Assembly: GCA_036897095.1 (NCBI GenBank)
Contig: JAYMSP010001687.1
Location: 1-29,643 of the forward strand
From: Plantago elongata
Taxonomy: Eukaryota > Streptophyta > Magnoliopsida > Lamiales > Plantaginaceae
DNA: 29,643 nt
Direction: 5' to 3'
The position numbers were made by a program, and so were the translations under genes. A model generated the notes under the pieces. That model was not told where the DNA came from. It was given only the letters and a program-made list of their open reading frames with translations, and searched no databases. Positions 10,978 to 21,759 of this stretch are shown here, one piece after another; position 1 is the stretch's first letter; each line of letters starts with the position of its first letter.

Positions 10978-13018
10978 TCAGTTAAACATGTCCAAACGGA
11001 CAGGAATATCTGCACTGTTCAACCAGCTTTCACCCTGCAAGAATGGACCAGCCGTAAACTTGACAGCCTCTGCCTTGTTAATCACTTTACGTCCCAGCCA
11101 CTTGACCCTAGCCGAAGTACTTGCCCCTGGTCCTTGATTGTTAAACTCCGCATAGTAAAGGGTCTTGAGTGCAAAATCTCCTTCCCACTCTAGCCACCCC
11201 TCGGGCTGAATGAGGTCGCCAATGAATGACTCCATAACAACCGTTCTAGAATACTCTTTCCATGGCCTGCCAAGATAAGTCTTAAAGTTGTTTTTCACAG
11301 TCTCGAGCTGTTTATCTGCCAAAATACGGCAGTTTTGAAGGATGATCCCCGTAGTTTGCCTCTTATCCATTCTGCCTTGAGCTGTGACAATGTTCTTCTG
11401 ATTGTCCATTGGCTTTCTAACATAGATCATGCAGTTTTGGAGTACTGCAGCTGCATCACCAAATATGAAATCTATAGTTCCTGTGATGTAACAACTTCGA
11501 TAAAACTGCCTATGCGTTTGGACGTATAAGGTGTCTTGGTACCCTTCCATCCTGCAGTTCACGAAAATGGATTTGTCTGCTTGGACCCTGAGTGCCACGG
11601 CTTGATGCTTTTCTGGACCGGCTGTGTTTCTGAATCCAAGTGATTGTGCCATGAATCCTTCTCCAAGAGCAGCTGCAGGTAAACATGAAATAATTCAAAT
11701 TTTACTTCCCTTCAAAATGTAGCACGGTTTTTCAATCCTTGGGGCAAGAAAATCATAAGATTGATCATTTACCAAATGTAGCAGTCTGAAATGTTGGTAC
11801 ACCGTCTTTGAAATTTTTACTTCCAGTGATAATACTTTTCTGCGATCCATCACCGTACATGGTCACATTTGCCATTTTCTTGGTGACGATAACATTCTCA
11901 GCATAGACACCTTCCTTAACATAAATAAGATATCTGCTTCACCACAGATTCAAAAGTTCAGAAAACTCCAAAAGTGAGTCCAATTCTTGCATTCCCCCAA
12001 GCAGCACTTATGCATAAATCTGTTCTACCAACACAATTATGCACCATGGCAAACTTCCCTACTATCAATTCCAGAAATACTATTTAGTTAAACAGGCAAA
12101 GCAAAGGAATGTATACCTCCCGGTGTGCTTCTCAGGCATTGCATTCAATGCTGCGGAAACAGTGGTGAAATTTCCCTTTCCATCTTTCGCTACAGTCACA
12201 TTCGGTGTGAGCTTCAGAGGATCCATCTTCAAAATTCTCCGGTCCTCTGAACCGATCCACTTTGGATATCCAACTGTATCCAAGGATATAAGACTTCTTT
12301 TCGTACCAAGCATCTGAAGTTTGGACAACATGGATGATGTTGCTGACACAATGGCAAGGGCGTTGCTCCCAAGTTCCTTAGCACCCTTAAAGAATTTCTC
12401 CAGCTCCGTCTTTTCCTTCCCTTCTGGGAATCCGTCAATGCACGTCTGCTGATAAGACAACACAGCGCTAAGCCAGTTGTTTATATCAGGCACTCTGGAC
12501 GAAATTCCATCCAGATCACCGATGCTCGAAAGAGAACTGTTGAGTTCTTCTTTCGCATCATTAAGTAACACCAAACAATCGTTAAAAGCAGCCTTTTTAA
12601 GGGGGGTGTCTAATTTGAGACCTGAAGCCTGTTTAATGACCTTGTCGGTCTCTTCCGAGACAACAACGAACGAGGCCTTAACAATATCTTGAGGCTGAGG
12701 AGACGCCCCGCCGGTTTTAAGTGCCTTGTTCAGGCTACTTTCGCACGTCTGCTTGTAATCTGTTGAGGCACATGCCATAGTGACAGCATTTGTTGCTGTA
12801 TTTATGGGGTGGCTCGGGGGAGAATGGGATCCCTTGCTACTCGGTTCAGGCGAACTGTTTCCGTGGCGGTTTTTGTACACAACCACGCCTATAACAGCAG
12901 CAGCCAGGAGAAGTACAGTTACACTTGTCGTGACCGCAATGACGATCCTCTTTCTAGTTCTCTGTCTCCGACCCTCTTCTCTGCGTGCAGTAATCTGATC
13001 AAAATCCTGGAACGCCAT
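10978..13018 (-). CDS. Membrane-anchored pectin methylesterase (type I, PMEI + PME)
   Basis: Three exons: 13018-12117, 11933-11773 and 11672-10978, all GT-AG, giving 585 aa. The enzyme removes methyl esters from cell-wall homogalacturonan. A basic tail (REEGRRQRTRKR) precedes a membrane segment at about 25-48 instead of a cleavable signal peptide. The PMEI-like pro-domain spans about 78-225 with four cysteines (C83, C92, FNDC, QQTC). KRSL (about 240) and RRIL (about 260) are subtilase cleavage sites of the RRLL kind. The PME domain runs from about 271 to the end, with GVYAEN, QAVAL, catalytic aspartates D401 (QDTL) and D422 (DFIFG), and R490 (LGRPW). Length is normal. The intron after EKHTGR is not in the other copies here. 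Membrane-anchored PMEs of this look are often pollen-expressed, but that is inference. Confidence 0.93.
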
Positions 13019-13039
13019 TGCCGTAATCGATCTTTGTCT

Positions 13040-13064
13040 CTGCCTTGGTTCTGAGCCAAGGCAG
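13040..13064 (-). promoter_or_regulatory. Hairpin in the 5' leader of the 10978-13018 PME
   Basis: CTGCCTTGG and CCAAGGCAG form a perfect 9-bp stem with a 7-base loop. It lies 21 bases before the start codon, so in the mRNA it would fold close to the initiation site. Whether it acts on translation is not known. Confidence 0.5.
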
Positions 13065-13437
13065 ATGATCTTCTAACAAGTTCTTTTGTTAATATCGTTA
13101 CTTCTCTTGTTTACAAAATAGACATTTCAATGAATGAAGGGTGGTTATAGTTAGCATATGAGGTATACCGTAGAGATATTTAAGCAACAACCGCTAGACA
13201 ATGGATGATGCACAATCAACATAGGCAACTATTTTCACTCCATTCCTTTCCTTTTTTAGCATTAGAAATGTACAATGTACCTCACAGTAAGCACAGGGTA
13301 CTGCATTTCCATACTTTTAATGCACGTGGTACAATCATTGGACGTACATATATATAATTCTCCAATTTCCAAGACTTAACTTATTCCACATTTCATCAAT
13401 TTACCCAGAATGGAAGAACTATTATTGTGAACTAAGA
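13065..13437. other. Spacer and upstream region of the 10978-13018 PME
   Basis: This short spacer holds the promoter of the 10978-13018 gene and the 3' untranslated end of the 13438-15312 gene. No strong TATA box is clear; TTAAATATC on the minus strand near 13176-13184 is the nearest candidate. No coding or repeat signal is seen. Confidence 0.4.
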
Positions 13438-15312
13438 TCAAACCCCATCATCATAAGGAACAGAAGTTGAATCCAGCCATTCCTCTCCAGCAAGAAACTG
13501 CGAAACCGTGAAGTTGCACGCGTCGTAGTAGTCCATCACATGGTAACCAGGCCACGTGACTCGATCATCTGTACTCGATCCAGGTCCATTGTTTTCGTAT
13601 TCTCCGTAATACAATGTGGCAAGGCCTTGATCCCCATCCCACTCATGCCACCCTGCTGGCTCGATAAAGCCATCAATGTAAGATTCCATAACAACTGTCG
13701 TGGAGTAATTTCGCCATGGCCTGCCCAAGTAACTCTGCACAGTGTTGGAACTGGCAAGCAATTCGTCCGTAGCCAAAATTGAACATTTCTGTATTGAGAT
13801 CCCGGTTTCCTCAGTCTCACTTTCTCTGCTTTGGGCCGTGATCACAGTGAACTGGCCTGGCATTGGCAGTTTGGATATAATGTTGCAGTGTTGAAGGACG
13901 ACTGCAGCATTTCCGAAAATATAGTCTATTGTTCCGTAAATGTCACACTCTCTATAGAACTGTCTGAATGAGTGTACATACAGTGTATCTTGGTACCCAT
14001 CCAACTTGCATCTGTACACGGCAGCATGATCAGCATTGATTCGAAGGGCCACGGCTTGGTGGTTTTCTGGCCCTGCCGTGTTCTGAAATGTTATGTCACG
14101 CGCCATGAATCCCTCGGCAGAAACCGCTGAAATCATAATGCAGATTCAATCAGGTGAAAATTTTGCTAAAATGAAATTGTTATGTCCTAGCATCTAATAA
14201 ACCAACTATGTCACATTTGAATTCTGATTGCCTTTTTGTTATCACAGACACAGTGATGATAAACTACAACGTTACTCTGAAGATGCTTTAATGAGTTGTA
14301 TATTATACCAGCAAGGTAGCATCTCCATGATCCCGACATACAAATAAGGTATGATTACCAACTTATTTTCTTGAGTAGATTTATGTCATCACTATACAAC
14401 CTAGATTCTATTATCCGACGATAGACTTGGTCTAGGTAATAATTATGAAAAAGTTGAGAACATACCAACTGTGGCAGATCTGAACGTGGTCCAACCGCTC
14501 CCAGCGCTTCGATTCCCAGTGATCACAGTCTCATCACGACCATCTCCAATCAACACAATGTTAGTCTTCCAGCTCGGAATCTCTACATTCTCTTGATAAA
14601 CACCTTTCTTGATACAAACAGCAATTCTATCCACACTGTTATTTGGGGCGAAATTTATTGCATCCTGAATCAATGTAAAATTTCCACTCCCATCTTGAGC
14701 GACCGTCAGAACCTCACCCTCATTGTACTCGGATCCACCTGCATTTCCACCAATCCCGATTTCCAAAAGCGGTCTAGAAAGAATTGAAAGTGCAACGCCA
14801 ACGTGCAAATAAGTACTGACAATTGCGTTCACCAGGGATGGTTTCGATGGACCAGAAGCCGAATCTAGCCCTTCTAAACAAGTGGCCTTGTTGGTCAGAG
14901 CTGCACTAAGGTGTGCGTTCGCGTCGACTAACCTTTTCGAATTGGGTAAACCGATTATAGAGATGGACTTATGCAATGATGACAATGTGATCTGGTGAAG
15001 CTCCTGACAGTCTTGGAGGGCTCCACGTTGTTTTTCGACCAGATTCGTACCGTAGAGGAGATTCGAGAGGTTTAGGCCGTCGGACAAGGCTGTGTTGAGG
15101 GATTGGAGGAGCAAGGTTAGGATGGTTGGATTGAGGTTTAAGGAGAGTGTGAGTTTGAGAGAGGCGAGACATGTTTGTGGATATGGTGTGGATTTGCAAT
15201 TGAATGAAGTGAGATTGGTCTGTAGTAAGGAAATGGCTGGATTTGAAGCAAGAGATGGTGAGAGGAAGAGAAAAGAGAGTACAAAGATGGATTTTAGAAT
15301 GTAGAAAGCCAT
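13438..15312 (-). CDS. Pectin methylesterase, PME12-like, without the RRLL processing site
   Basis: Two exons, 15312-14466 and 14126-13438 (339-bp GT-AG intron, phase 1), give 511 aa. A signal peptide (about 1-22) leads to a PMEI-like domain (about 36-185; cysteines in FNCKSTPYPQTC, QDC, ATC) and a PME domain from about 200 (VLTVAQDGSGNF). GVYQEN, QAVAL, D329 (QDTL), D350 (DYIFG) and R418 (LGRPW) are all present, so it should be catalytically competent. It resembles the Arabidopsis PME12 group from memory. Oddity: between the two domains it has only SRPLLEIGIGGNAGGSEYN, whereas the close paralogue at 19927-21686 has about 28 more residues there, holding RRLL and RRIL. The deletion is in frame and no intron hides it. 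Pro-enzymes without this site may stay in the Golgi. Confidence 0.92.
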
Positions 15313-16611
15313 TTACAGGACAAGAGTTGCAGGTTCACGAGGAGTAAAATTTAGTGACAAAGGTTTTAAGGAAGTTTTTGTGATGTACTTATTCGTATTA
15401 TCTTGTGATGAGATGATTGCAACTTGCATTGCATGAAGTTGATTTTGGAAAGAACATGGCCTATTGTTTGTCTTGTCCCGCATTGAGATGAGCTGGATGT
15501 TGAGTCTCTGGTTAGTGATTTGCCCTTTGGTTGCCGGTATTTAATAAATACGGGATCAACATCACATTATAAATATTATATATATAACTGAAAATATCAT
15601 ACTATATTTTTTAATATTTTTTTAAATTATATTAAACATGTTATATTTATAGCTAATATGCAATGTTAAATTTCGATTTCTGCTAAATGCAGGTGCTTGT
15701 TTTCATACTATATACTCTCTTTTACACTGTTAATCGGTGAATTCTTAATAATCTGAAATCTCATGCAAACAAACACTAGGACCAACTATTAACTATAGTT
15801 GGTTTTCTTTACCCATAGTGGATTAGTGGTTGTCGGTTTGATTGATTGGTCTTGAGTTTTATTAAGTATCATTTTTAATCTTTGATTAAGGAGATGTTTC
15901 TTTTAACAAATTGGAACTAGTTGTCCGGGAGTAGATAGAGGTTAGTGTTTAGGGGAGGGTAATCCGGGTAAATCAGTTACACTTTGAATAGGGATTAGTG
16001 AGTGTAGTGCCTCTAATCACTGAATTTGTCAAGAAAGTTTATTGTATACTACTCCATAGAAGATTTCAAAGTTCTATACAAAGGAGCTATGTACTCTGTA
16101 AGTTACAATTACACTATGCTATAAGAAATTGTCAATTGAATGACGGGCTGTTTGGGAAATCATTTAAATCGGTCCATCTGACTCGCTCGATGAATAATGA
16201 TTTGGCCTAAAATACACTTCAAATACCTACATTTCAATTCTATTCCAATTACAATTTCATCAAAATCCATCCAAATACCCATTCAAATTCTATACTAATC
16301 AGACCGAATAATCACCTTATGCTAAATAGTATTACAAAAAAATACACAAATTCTCATATAAAGCAAAAGATCATAACATAACAATATAACAAATTGTGGC
16401 ATGCATGCTATAAACTTACAATTATTATGTCTTTTGCAGTCTACATTTGATACTTGATAAAACAGAACAGCCCCATAAGCTTTCCACACTGTCACACACA
16501 CACAAGGAAAGGAAAAAAAAAAAGACCCATAGGCGTCTTTAGAGATGAAGCAACAATCCAGAACGCGATTATTACATAGTACATGACAAAAGGGGGAGAC
16601 AAACTTGGGTG
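15313..16611. other. Gene-free spacer with a MITE-like fragment
   Basis: AT-rich, no coding signal. 16144-16307 looks like a small decayed relative of the 6642-7710 element: one end reads GGGCTGTTTGGGAAATCATT, and the other, on the minus strand, reads GGTCTGATTAGTATAGAATT. A CA-repeat (16493-16504) and an A-tract (16515-16523) lie near the right edge, which is the 3' untranslated region of the small gene at 16612-16926. Confidence 0.4.
16144..16307. mobile_element. Possible short MITE related to the 6642-7710 element
   Basis: The right end in reverse complement (GGTCTGATTAG, then TTTGAATGGGTATTTGGATG) follows the order of the 6642-7710 terminal repeat (GGGGCTGATTAG, then CCAAATG-CCCG-TTTGGATG). 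The left end shares GGGCTG and ATTTAAATCGG with that element. Degenerate; no target duplication found. Confidence 0.3.
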
Positions 16612-16926
16612 TTATTTCTTGAAGCCTTTACCCTTGACCAAACTAGACTCCTCAAGTATAAGCCTTTGTTTGAACTGAGAAATGTAACTTGTAGCTTTGT
16701 TATCAACATATGCATCCCCTGCACCGCCGTTTGGACCATGAACATACCCGTCGGAGCCCCCACCTTGGTTCCTAAAGGACGTGGTTTTGACCAACGTGAC
16801 AGGCCGCGGCTTGATGGCAGTGGTGGTGGTCGTGGCAGTGGATGAAACCGGCTTTGGAGATCGATAGAAAGACATTATGAGCTTGCTTTTCATTAGGCCT
16901 CCTTGTTTGTGATTCACGGCTTCCAT
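16612..16926 (-). CDS. Small protein of unknown function, 104 aa
   Basis: A single-exon gene starting MEAVNHKQGG. I do not recognise it firmly. The N-terminal half is basic (MKSKLIMSFYRSPKP), followed by a threonine run (TATTTTT), a glycine-rich middle (NQGGGSDGYVHGPNGGAGD) and a C-terminal helix-like stretch DNKATSYISQFKQRLILEE. This tail is reminiscent of the short C-terminal motif of plant DUF761-type proteins (D-x-x-A-x-x-[FY]-I-x-x-[FK]), but the match is weak. No signal peptide or membrane segment. A clean TATA box 64 bases upstream and a start codon in fair context (AACATGG) argue that it is a real gene. It sits between two PMEs on the same strand and has no evident link to pectin. Confidence 0.7.
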   Translation of the reverse strand: MEAVNHKQGGLMKSKLIMSFYRSPKPVSSTATTTTTAIKPRPVTLVKTTSFRNQGGGSDGYVHGPNGGAGDAYVDNKATSYISQFKQRLILEESSLVKGKGFKK

Positions 16927-16989
16927 GTTTGAGTGAATTTGTCAAGAATGAGAGGTGTAGATTTATTATCTGTTTGGATGGATAGACAA

Positions 16990-16995
16990 TTTATA
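16990..16995 (-). promoter_or_regulatory. TATA box of the 104-aa gene
   Basis: CCTATAAATTG on the minus strand, 64 bases before the ATG at 16926. This leaves room for a start site about 30 bases downstream and a short leader. Confidence 0.6.
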
Positions 16996-17115
16996 GGAGC
17001 TAGAGAACATTCAAAGTTCATACTTAAAATTACATCTATATGCTCTCTTGAGTTGTGTTGTGATAGAAATGAATCTTTGAGTGGGACAAAGAAATTCTCC
17101 CCCTTTTCCGGATAA

Positions 17116-18183
17116 CTTTATATATTTTTCACTTCCAAGAACATGCATGATTTCACTCATTTTCGAAAATGAAAACTACACAACACGTAATAAATAATTA
17201 AAAAAATCAGTTTTCTACTCATTTTTTTTCCACATATAAACTGTATTTCGTTCCTACTTTTGAAGTTATTCTGAACAAAAGCAGTATTAATATATATATG
17301 TTCCTGTAGTCCTTGATTCAATGCCATTCCAGTTCTGTCAACTTATAAAAACTTCATAGACAGTAGCAGATAATTAAGTTAGATGCTTGGATATCTTCCT
17401 AAAGGTGCTAACTGTTTAGTACTCTATTAATACTATTTTATAATTAAGGAGAAGATAAGTCGGATATGTTCTTCTGTGATTTTTTAATTGGATTTTTTCA
17501 CTTTCCAAGATTTGAATTCTGTGGAAGTACTCATTACAGAACTATGAAATATACCAGAATGAATGTTATTTGACCATCTACTCTACACTACATATTCTCC
17601 AACAACCTATATATTCCCTCCGTCCCATTTAAAATTGCATAACTTCGCGTATGATTTACAATCAAGAATTAAGTCAATTGCTAGTTGGAATTCTGTTTCA
17701 AAGTACCCCATCAAAGTAGAGCAGGTTCAGCTTATTTGAGAGTATGCTGTGCTGGTTACCTGCGAGCTAGGTTGTTACTAGCAGCTAAGAAGTGGACCTG
17801 GTTGCACAATCCAAAAGTGTGAATTGTTAGATGTTTAGATATTATGATTTAACCAATCTATAGTTACCTTAAAATTCATTTGCACATGTGCTCTTTGTGT
17901 TTTGTTTTTTTTTTTGTAACGGCATGTGTTCTTTCATAAACAGAGGATCTATTATATTAATCTTCTACTGGTACAAAATGGAATTTGAATCATTTGTTTC
18001 CTTTGTGGAATTCAAGTAATCATGACAAATTAAATGTAAAACTACCATAATAACCATGTCCATGATCTTCTGAAACCCCATGAAATGAAACTGAAACTAT
18101 ATTAATGCTGACACTTGATATCCTAATATAGTATTTAAGTATAGTTTTAATATATAATCATCTAACTTATATTTCCTAACTAC
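17116..18183. other. Gene-free spacer with a Stowaway-like end
   Basis: AT-rich DNA between the divergently transcribed 104-aa gene and the HIPP gene. ATTCCCTCCGTCCCA at 17609-17623 matches the Stowaway terminal repeat, but no partner end was found, so it is a half-element or chance. No coding signal. Confidence 0.45.
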
Positions 18184-18189
18184 TATAAA
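18184..18189 (+). promoter_or_regulatory. TATA box of the HIPP gene
   Basis: ACTATAAATC, followed by a CT-rich leader (18211-18236). A leader intron is likely: donor CAG/GTAATC at 18430 and acceptor TTATGCAG ending at 18516, which would remove the upstream ATG at 18511. Confidence 0.5.
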
Positions 18190-18538
18190 TCAAGTCACCT
18201 ACTTGGTTTTATTTCTCCATCTTCTTCACCAACTCAAACAAATCCCTACTTTCAGTCCTCAATGTTATAAGCTTAAAAGGAAAATTCACCATATTATTTG
18301 GCAAATTCTCTCTTGGAAAAATAGAAAAAAAGAAATCATATTTTTGTCTAATTAAATTTAGTTATTCTAATTTACCATTTGAAAGGTACCAATTAAGGTA
18401 CACTATCCTCATAGCTGCCAATAAAACAGGTAATCAAGATGGCCTTTTGTTGATTTTGCAATGTAGTTAGAAACTATTTTCCAGCTTTTACATAATTCAT
18501 GATTACATTTATGCAGGAAACTTCAAAGGAACACGAAA

Positions 18539-19657
18539 ATGTCATCTGATCAACCATCGTCTGATCAACCGAACAAGAATGAGGAAAATAATAAGAAGAA
18601 TCAGATAGCGACGATAGTTCTGGGAGTTTTTATCCACTGCGACGGATGCAGAGACGATGTGATAAGAAGCCTTCGCGGATTTCAGGGTTTGTCAATACAC
18701 TAGAACACATCTATGTCTCATTGTAACAGTTGTGGAACATTTGATGTTGATACCTTTGTTCATCACTTGTGCCAAGTGGAATGTCACACCTTTTGTAAGA
18801 GAATTTTTTATGCAAAAGTTTACTGCATTTGTCACTGATACACTCAATTTTATGATTACTAGGTGTTGAGGGGGTTGAAGTTGATACCAAGAATCATAAG
18901 GTGACAGTGAAGGGTAAAGAGGCCGATCCTACAAAAGTGGCCGAGAGGCTAAGGAAGAAGAGTGGGAAGCATGTTGAGTTGATTCATCCTAAACCAAAAG
19001 CAGAACCAAAGAAAGAGGAGAAGAAAAGGCCTCAAGTATGCATGTTTTGTTGCTCTTTTGGCTCAAAGTTGAAACACTCTACATTTCAAAATATAATTGA
19101 ATTTATGGGAATTTATTCATAGCATGACTTTGTTCAGATGATAAATTTTCTTGTTATAGGAACCTGTGGTGATTGAAGCTCTGCTCAAAATATATATACA
19201 TTGTGAAGGGTGTGCAAAAGAAGTGAAATATTGTGTTCATAAAATGGAAGGTATACATTTTCTTGTATTTTTTGTCTATGTTTATACATCAAGAACATAA
19301 AGATGTACAGATGAAATGTCTGTGGTATTCAAGAGATCGTCCTAATGCGCAGGGGTGCAAACTGTGGACGCGGATATGGCAAAGAATCAGGTGACTGTTA
19401 AAGGAACAATGGATCCGAAGAAGCTTGTGGAGTTTGTTGGCAAAAGAAGTGGAAAAAATGTGGACCTTGTGAAGCAAAGTGTTGTTTCTGGCAAAGGAAG
19501 TGAAAAAAACGTGAAGAATGGAAAGGAAAGTGATGCTAAATCCTCGAAAAAAAAGGGAGAAAAAGGAGAAAAAGCTCATAACTACACTGAACTAGAACTT
19601 GTGTATGCGCCTCAATTGTTCAGCGATGAGAACCCCAATGCGTGTTCTGTCATGTAA
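18539..19657 (+). CDS. Heavy-metal-associated isoprenylated plant protein (HIPP), two HMA domains
   Basis: Four exons: 18539-18686, 18863-19035, 19160-19250 and 19353-19657, all GT-AG, giving 238 aa. HMA domain 1 (about 24-92) has the metal-binding pair C34/C37 in IHCDGC; HMA domain 2 (about 111-180) has C122/C125 in IHCEGC. A lysine-rich linker (PKPKAEPKKEEKKRPQ) joins them, and a second lysine-rich stretch (KKKGEKGEK) precedes the tail. The C-terminus is CSVM, a CaaX box whose final methionine favours farnesylation, so the protein should be attached to membranes. HIPPs bind soft or transition metals such as Cu, Zn or Cd and act in metal handling and stress. The same phase-1 intron interrupts each HMA domain (FQ/GVEGV and ME/GVQTV). 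The gene converges on the neighbouring PME with about 270 bp between stop codons. Confidence 0.93.
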
Positions 19658-19845
19658 AAGAGATAGAACTTGGAAGTTATGTAATTAGAGTCTCAATTTC
19701 GTTTCATGTATAGGCATTTCCTGTCTTGAAAAGAAACTTATGTTATAGACCTTCCTGACAGTGTTCACCTGGATTAGTACGTTGATATTGCAGATGCAAT
19801 ACAGTATTAACAAACAAAAGAGAGTAGAAAGCAGGTATAGTAGAA

Positions 19846-19851
19846 TTTATT
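19846..19851 (-). terminator. Poly(A) signal of the 19927-21686 PME
   Basis: AATAAA on the minus strand, 76 bases past the stop codon, with T-rich sequence before it. It lies in the 269-bp gap between the convergent HIPP and PME genes. Confidence 0.5.
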
Positions 19852-19926
19852 TGTTCCAGTAGAACTTGCAGGTTGCAAATAATTAAGATTTTTTTTTTAC
19901 ATTTTACACTACAACATTTCGTATGA

Positions 19927-21686
19927 TCAAACACCTTCATCATAAGGAAAAGAAGTAGAATCAAGCCACTCTTCTCCGGTGATAAATTCCGCAACCGTGA
20001 AGCTGGACGCCTCATCATAATCCATCACGTGGTAACCGGCCCAACCAACCCGATTATCCATACCTGATCCAGGCCCATAGTTTTCGTACTCCCCGTAATA
20101 CAACGTGTCTAAGCCCCGATCCCCATCCCATTTCGACCACCCTTGAGGATCAATAAAACCATCAACGTAAGACTCCATCAACACCGTCCTTGAATAATTC
20201 CTCCAGGGTCTGCCTAAGAAACTCTTCACAGTGCTTGAATTCGAGAACAGCTCATCCGTAGCTAAAATCGAACAGTTTTGCAACGAGAACCCTGTGTCCT
20301 CATCTGGACTGTCACGTCCTTGGGCTGTGATCACGGTCCCTTGACCGTGCAATGGCATTTTGGAGACAATGTTGCAGCCCTGAAAGACAACTGCAGCATT
20401 TCCGAAAATGTAGTCTATTGTTCCTAAAATGTTGCATTCTCGGTAAAACTGTCGGAAGGAATGTGCGTATAGTGTGTCTTGGTAGCCGTCGATTGTGCAC
20501 CGGTATATGGCAGCTAGGTCTGCGTTGACACGCAGGGCCACAGCCTGGTGTTTGTTTAGTCCTGCCGTGTTCTCAAATGTTATGTCACGCGCCAAGAACC
20601 CCTCACCGGAAACCGCTGTGATCATCAAAGCAAAACATACAATTAGGTACATTCCTATCCAATGTGCCTTACATGTATGAGAGACTGCAAATGTAAAATT
20701 CGAAAACTGTATAAACTATAGTTCCATTAGAGGGTATACTAGTGGTTACGACATTTATAAAACGAAATGCAGAACATACCAACAGTGGAAGATCTGAAAG
20801 TAGTCCAACCATCAGCAACACTTCTATTCCCAGTAATCACTGTTAGATCACTTCCATCTCCAAGCAGCACAATGTTCATCTTCCAGCTAGGAATCTCCAC
20901 ATTTTCTTGATAAACCCCTTCCCTGACAAAAATAATAGTCCGATCCAAACTATTATTCGGGGCGAAATCAATCGCATCCTGAACGAAAGTGAAATTCCCC
21001 TTTCCATCTTTCGCAACCGTCAAGACCTCACTCGGATCATACTCGTTGTAATCATCCTGCAAAATGCGCCTCGCCTTCTTCGTCATCCATATCGGAAACC
21101 CAAGCAGCCGCCTGTTTTTACCGACCTGATGAAAAACCGGAACCGGCCTGGACAGGAACGACAGCGTATTACTTATGTAGGCATAAGTGTTGGTTAACGA
21201 GTCGAGCAGAGTCGCTTTTACAGGCCCTGATGCAGAATCTAGCCCTTCTAAGCATGTCAGTTTGTTAGTTAAAGCTGCAGTCAGGAACGCTTTCGCATCG
21301 GTTAGTTTTCTTGAATCAGGAGAACTAGTAATTCTTGTCAGGGACTTTTGTAACGAGGACAATGTGATCTGGTGAAGCTCTTGGCAATCCTGGATTGTTC
21401 CCCGTTGCTTTTCAACAAGGTTCGTGTTGAGGAGGAGGTTCGAGAGGTTCAGGCCTTCCGATAAGGCCGTGTTTATGGATTGTAGGATTAATGAAAGGAT
21501 GTTCGGGGCTATGCTTATGGAGAGGGTGAGTTTGAGAGAGTTGAGACAGGTTTGTGGGTATGGTGAGGATTTGCAGCTGAATGAGGTAAGATTGGTGTGT
21601 AATGTTGTTGCGTCGAGAGCATACAAAGTCGAATTAAAGAGGAAACAGAGAAGGAACAGAGTTTTGAGAAGAATTTTTGAAGACAT
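19927..21686 (-). CDS. Pectin methylesterase, PME12-like, with processing sites
   Basis: Two exons, 21686-20780 and 20615-19927 (164-bp GT-AG intron, phase 1), give 531 aa. Start MSSKILLKTLFLLC is the first in-frame ATG; a signal peptide covers about 1-23. The PMEI-like domain (about 35-180) has C38 and C47 (SCKSSPYPQTC), QDC and LTC. NRRLLG (about 190) and ARRILQ (about 206) are two subtilase sites for release of the mature enzyme. The PME domain starts at about 219 (VLTVAKDGKGNF), with GVYQEN, QAVAL, D349 (QDTL), D370 (DYIFG) and R438 (LGRPW). Closest relative in the window is the 13438-15312 gene, with the same exon structure and an identical second-exon length of 689 bp. It resembles Arabidopsis PME12 from memory. 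Expected product: wall-located pectinesterase acting on homogalacturonan. Confidence 0.94.
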
Positions 21687-21745
21687 TGCATAAAACAGAG
21701 GCAAACAGAGTAAAAACAGAGATATCTGGTATTGTTAGGAACTAC

Positions 21746-21751
21746 TTATAA
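21746..21751 (-). promoter_or_regulatory. TATA-like motif upstream of the 19927-21686 PME
   Basis: ACTTATAAGTA on the minus strand, about 60 bases before the start codon. It would give a leader of about 30 bases. An ATG at 21691, out of frame, precedes the main start. Confidence 0.4.
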
Positions 21752-21759
21752 GTACACAA

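Noticed and set aside
17609..17623. Stowaway terminal word ATTCCCTCCGTCCCA
   Set aside because: No matching inverted end within several hundred bases, so kept only as a note in the spacer.
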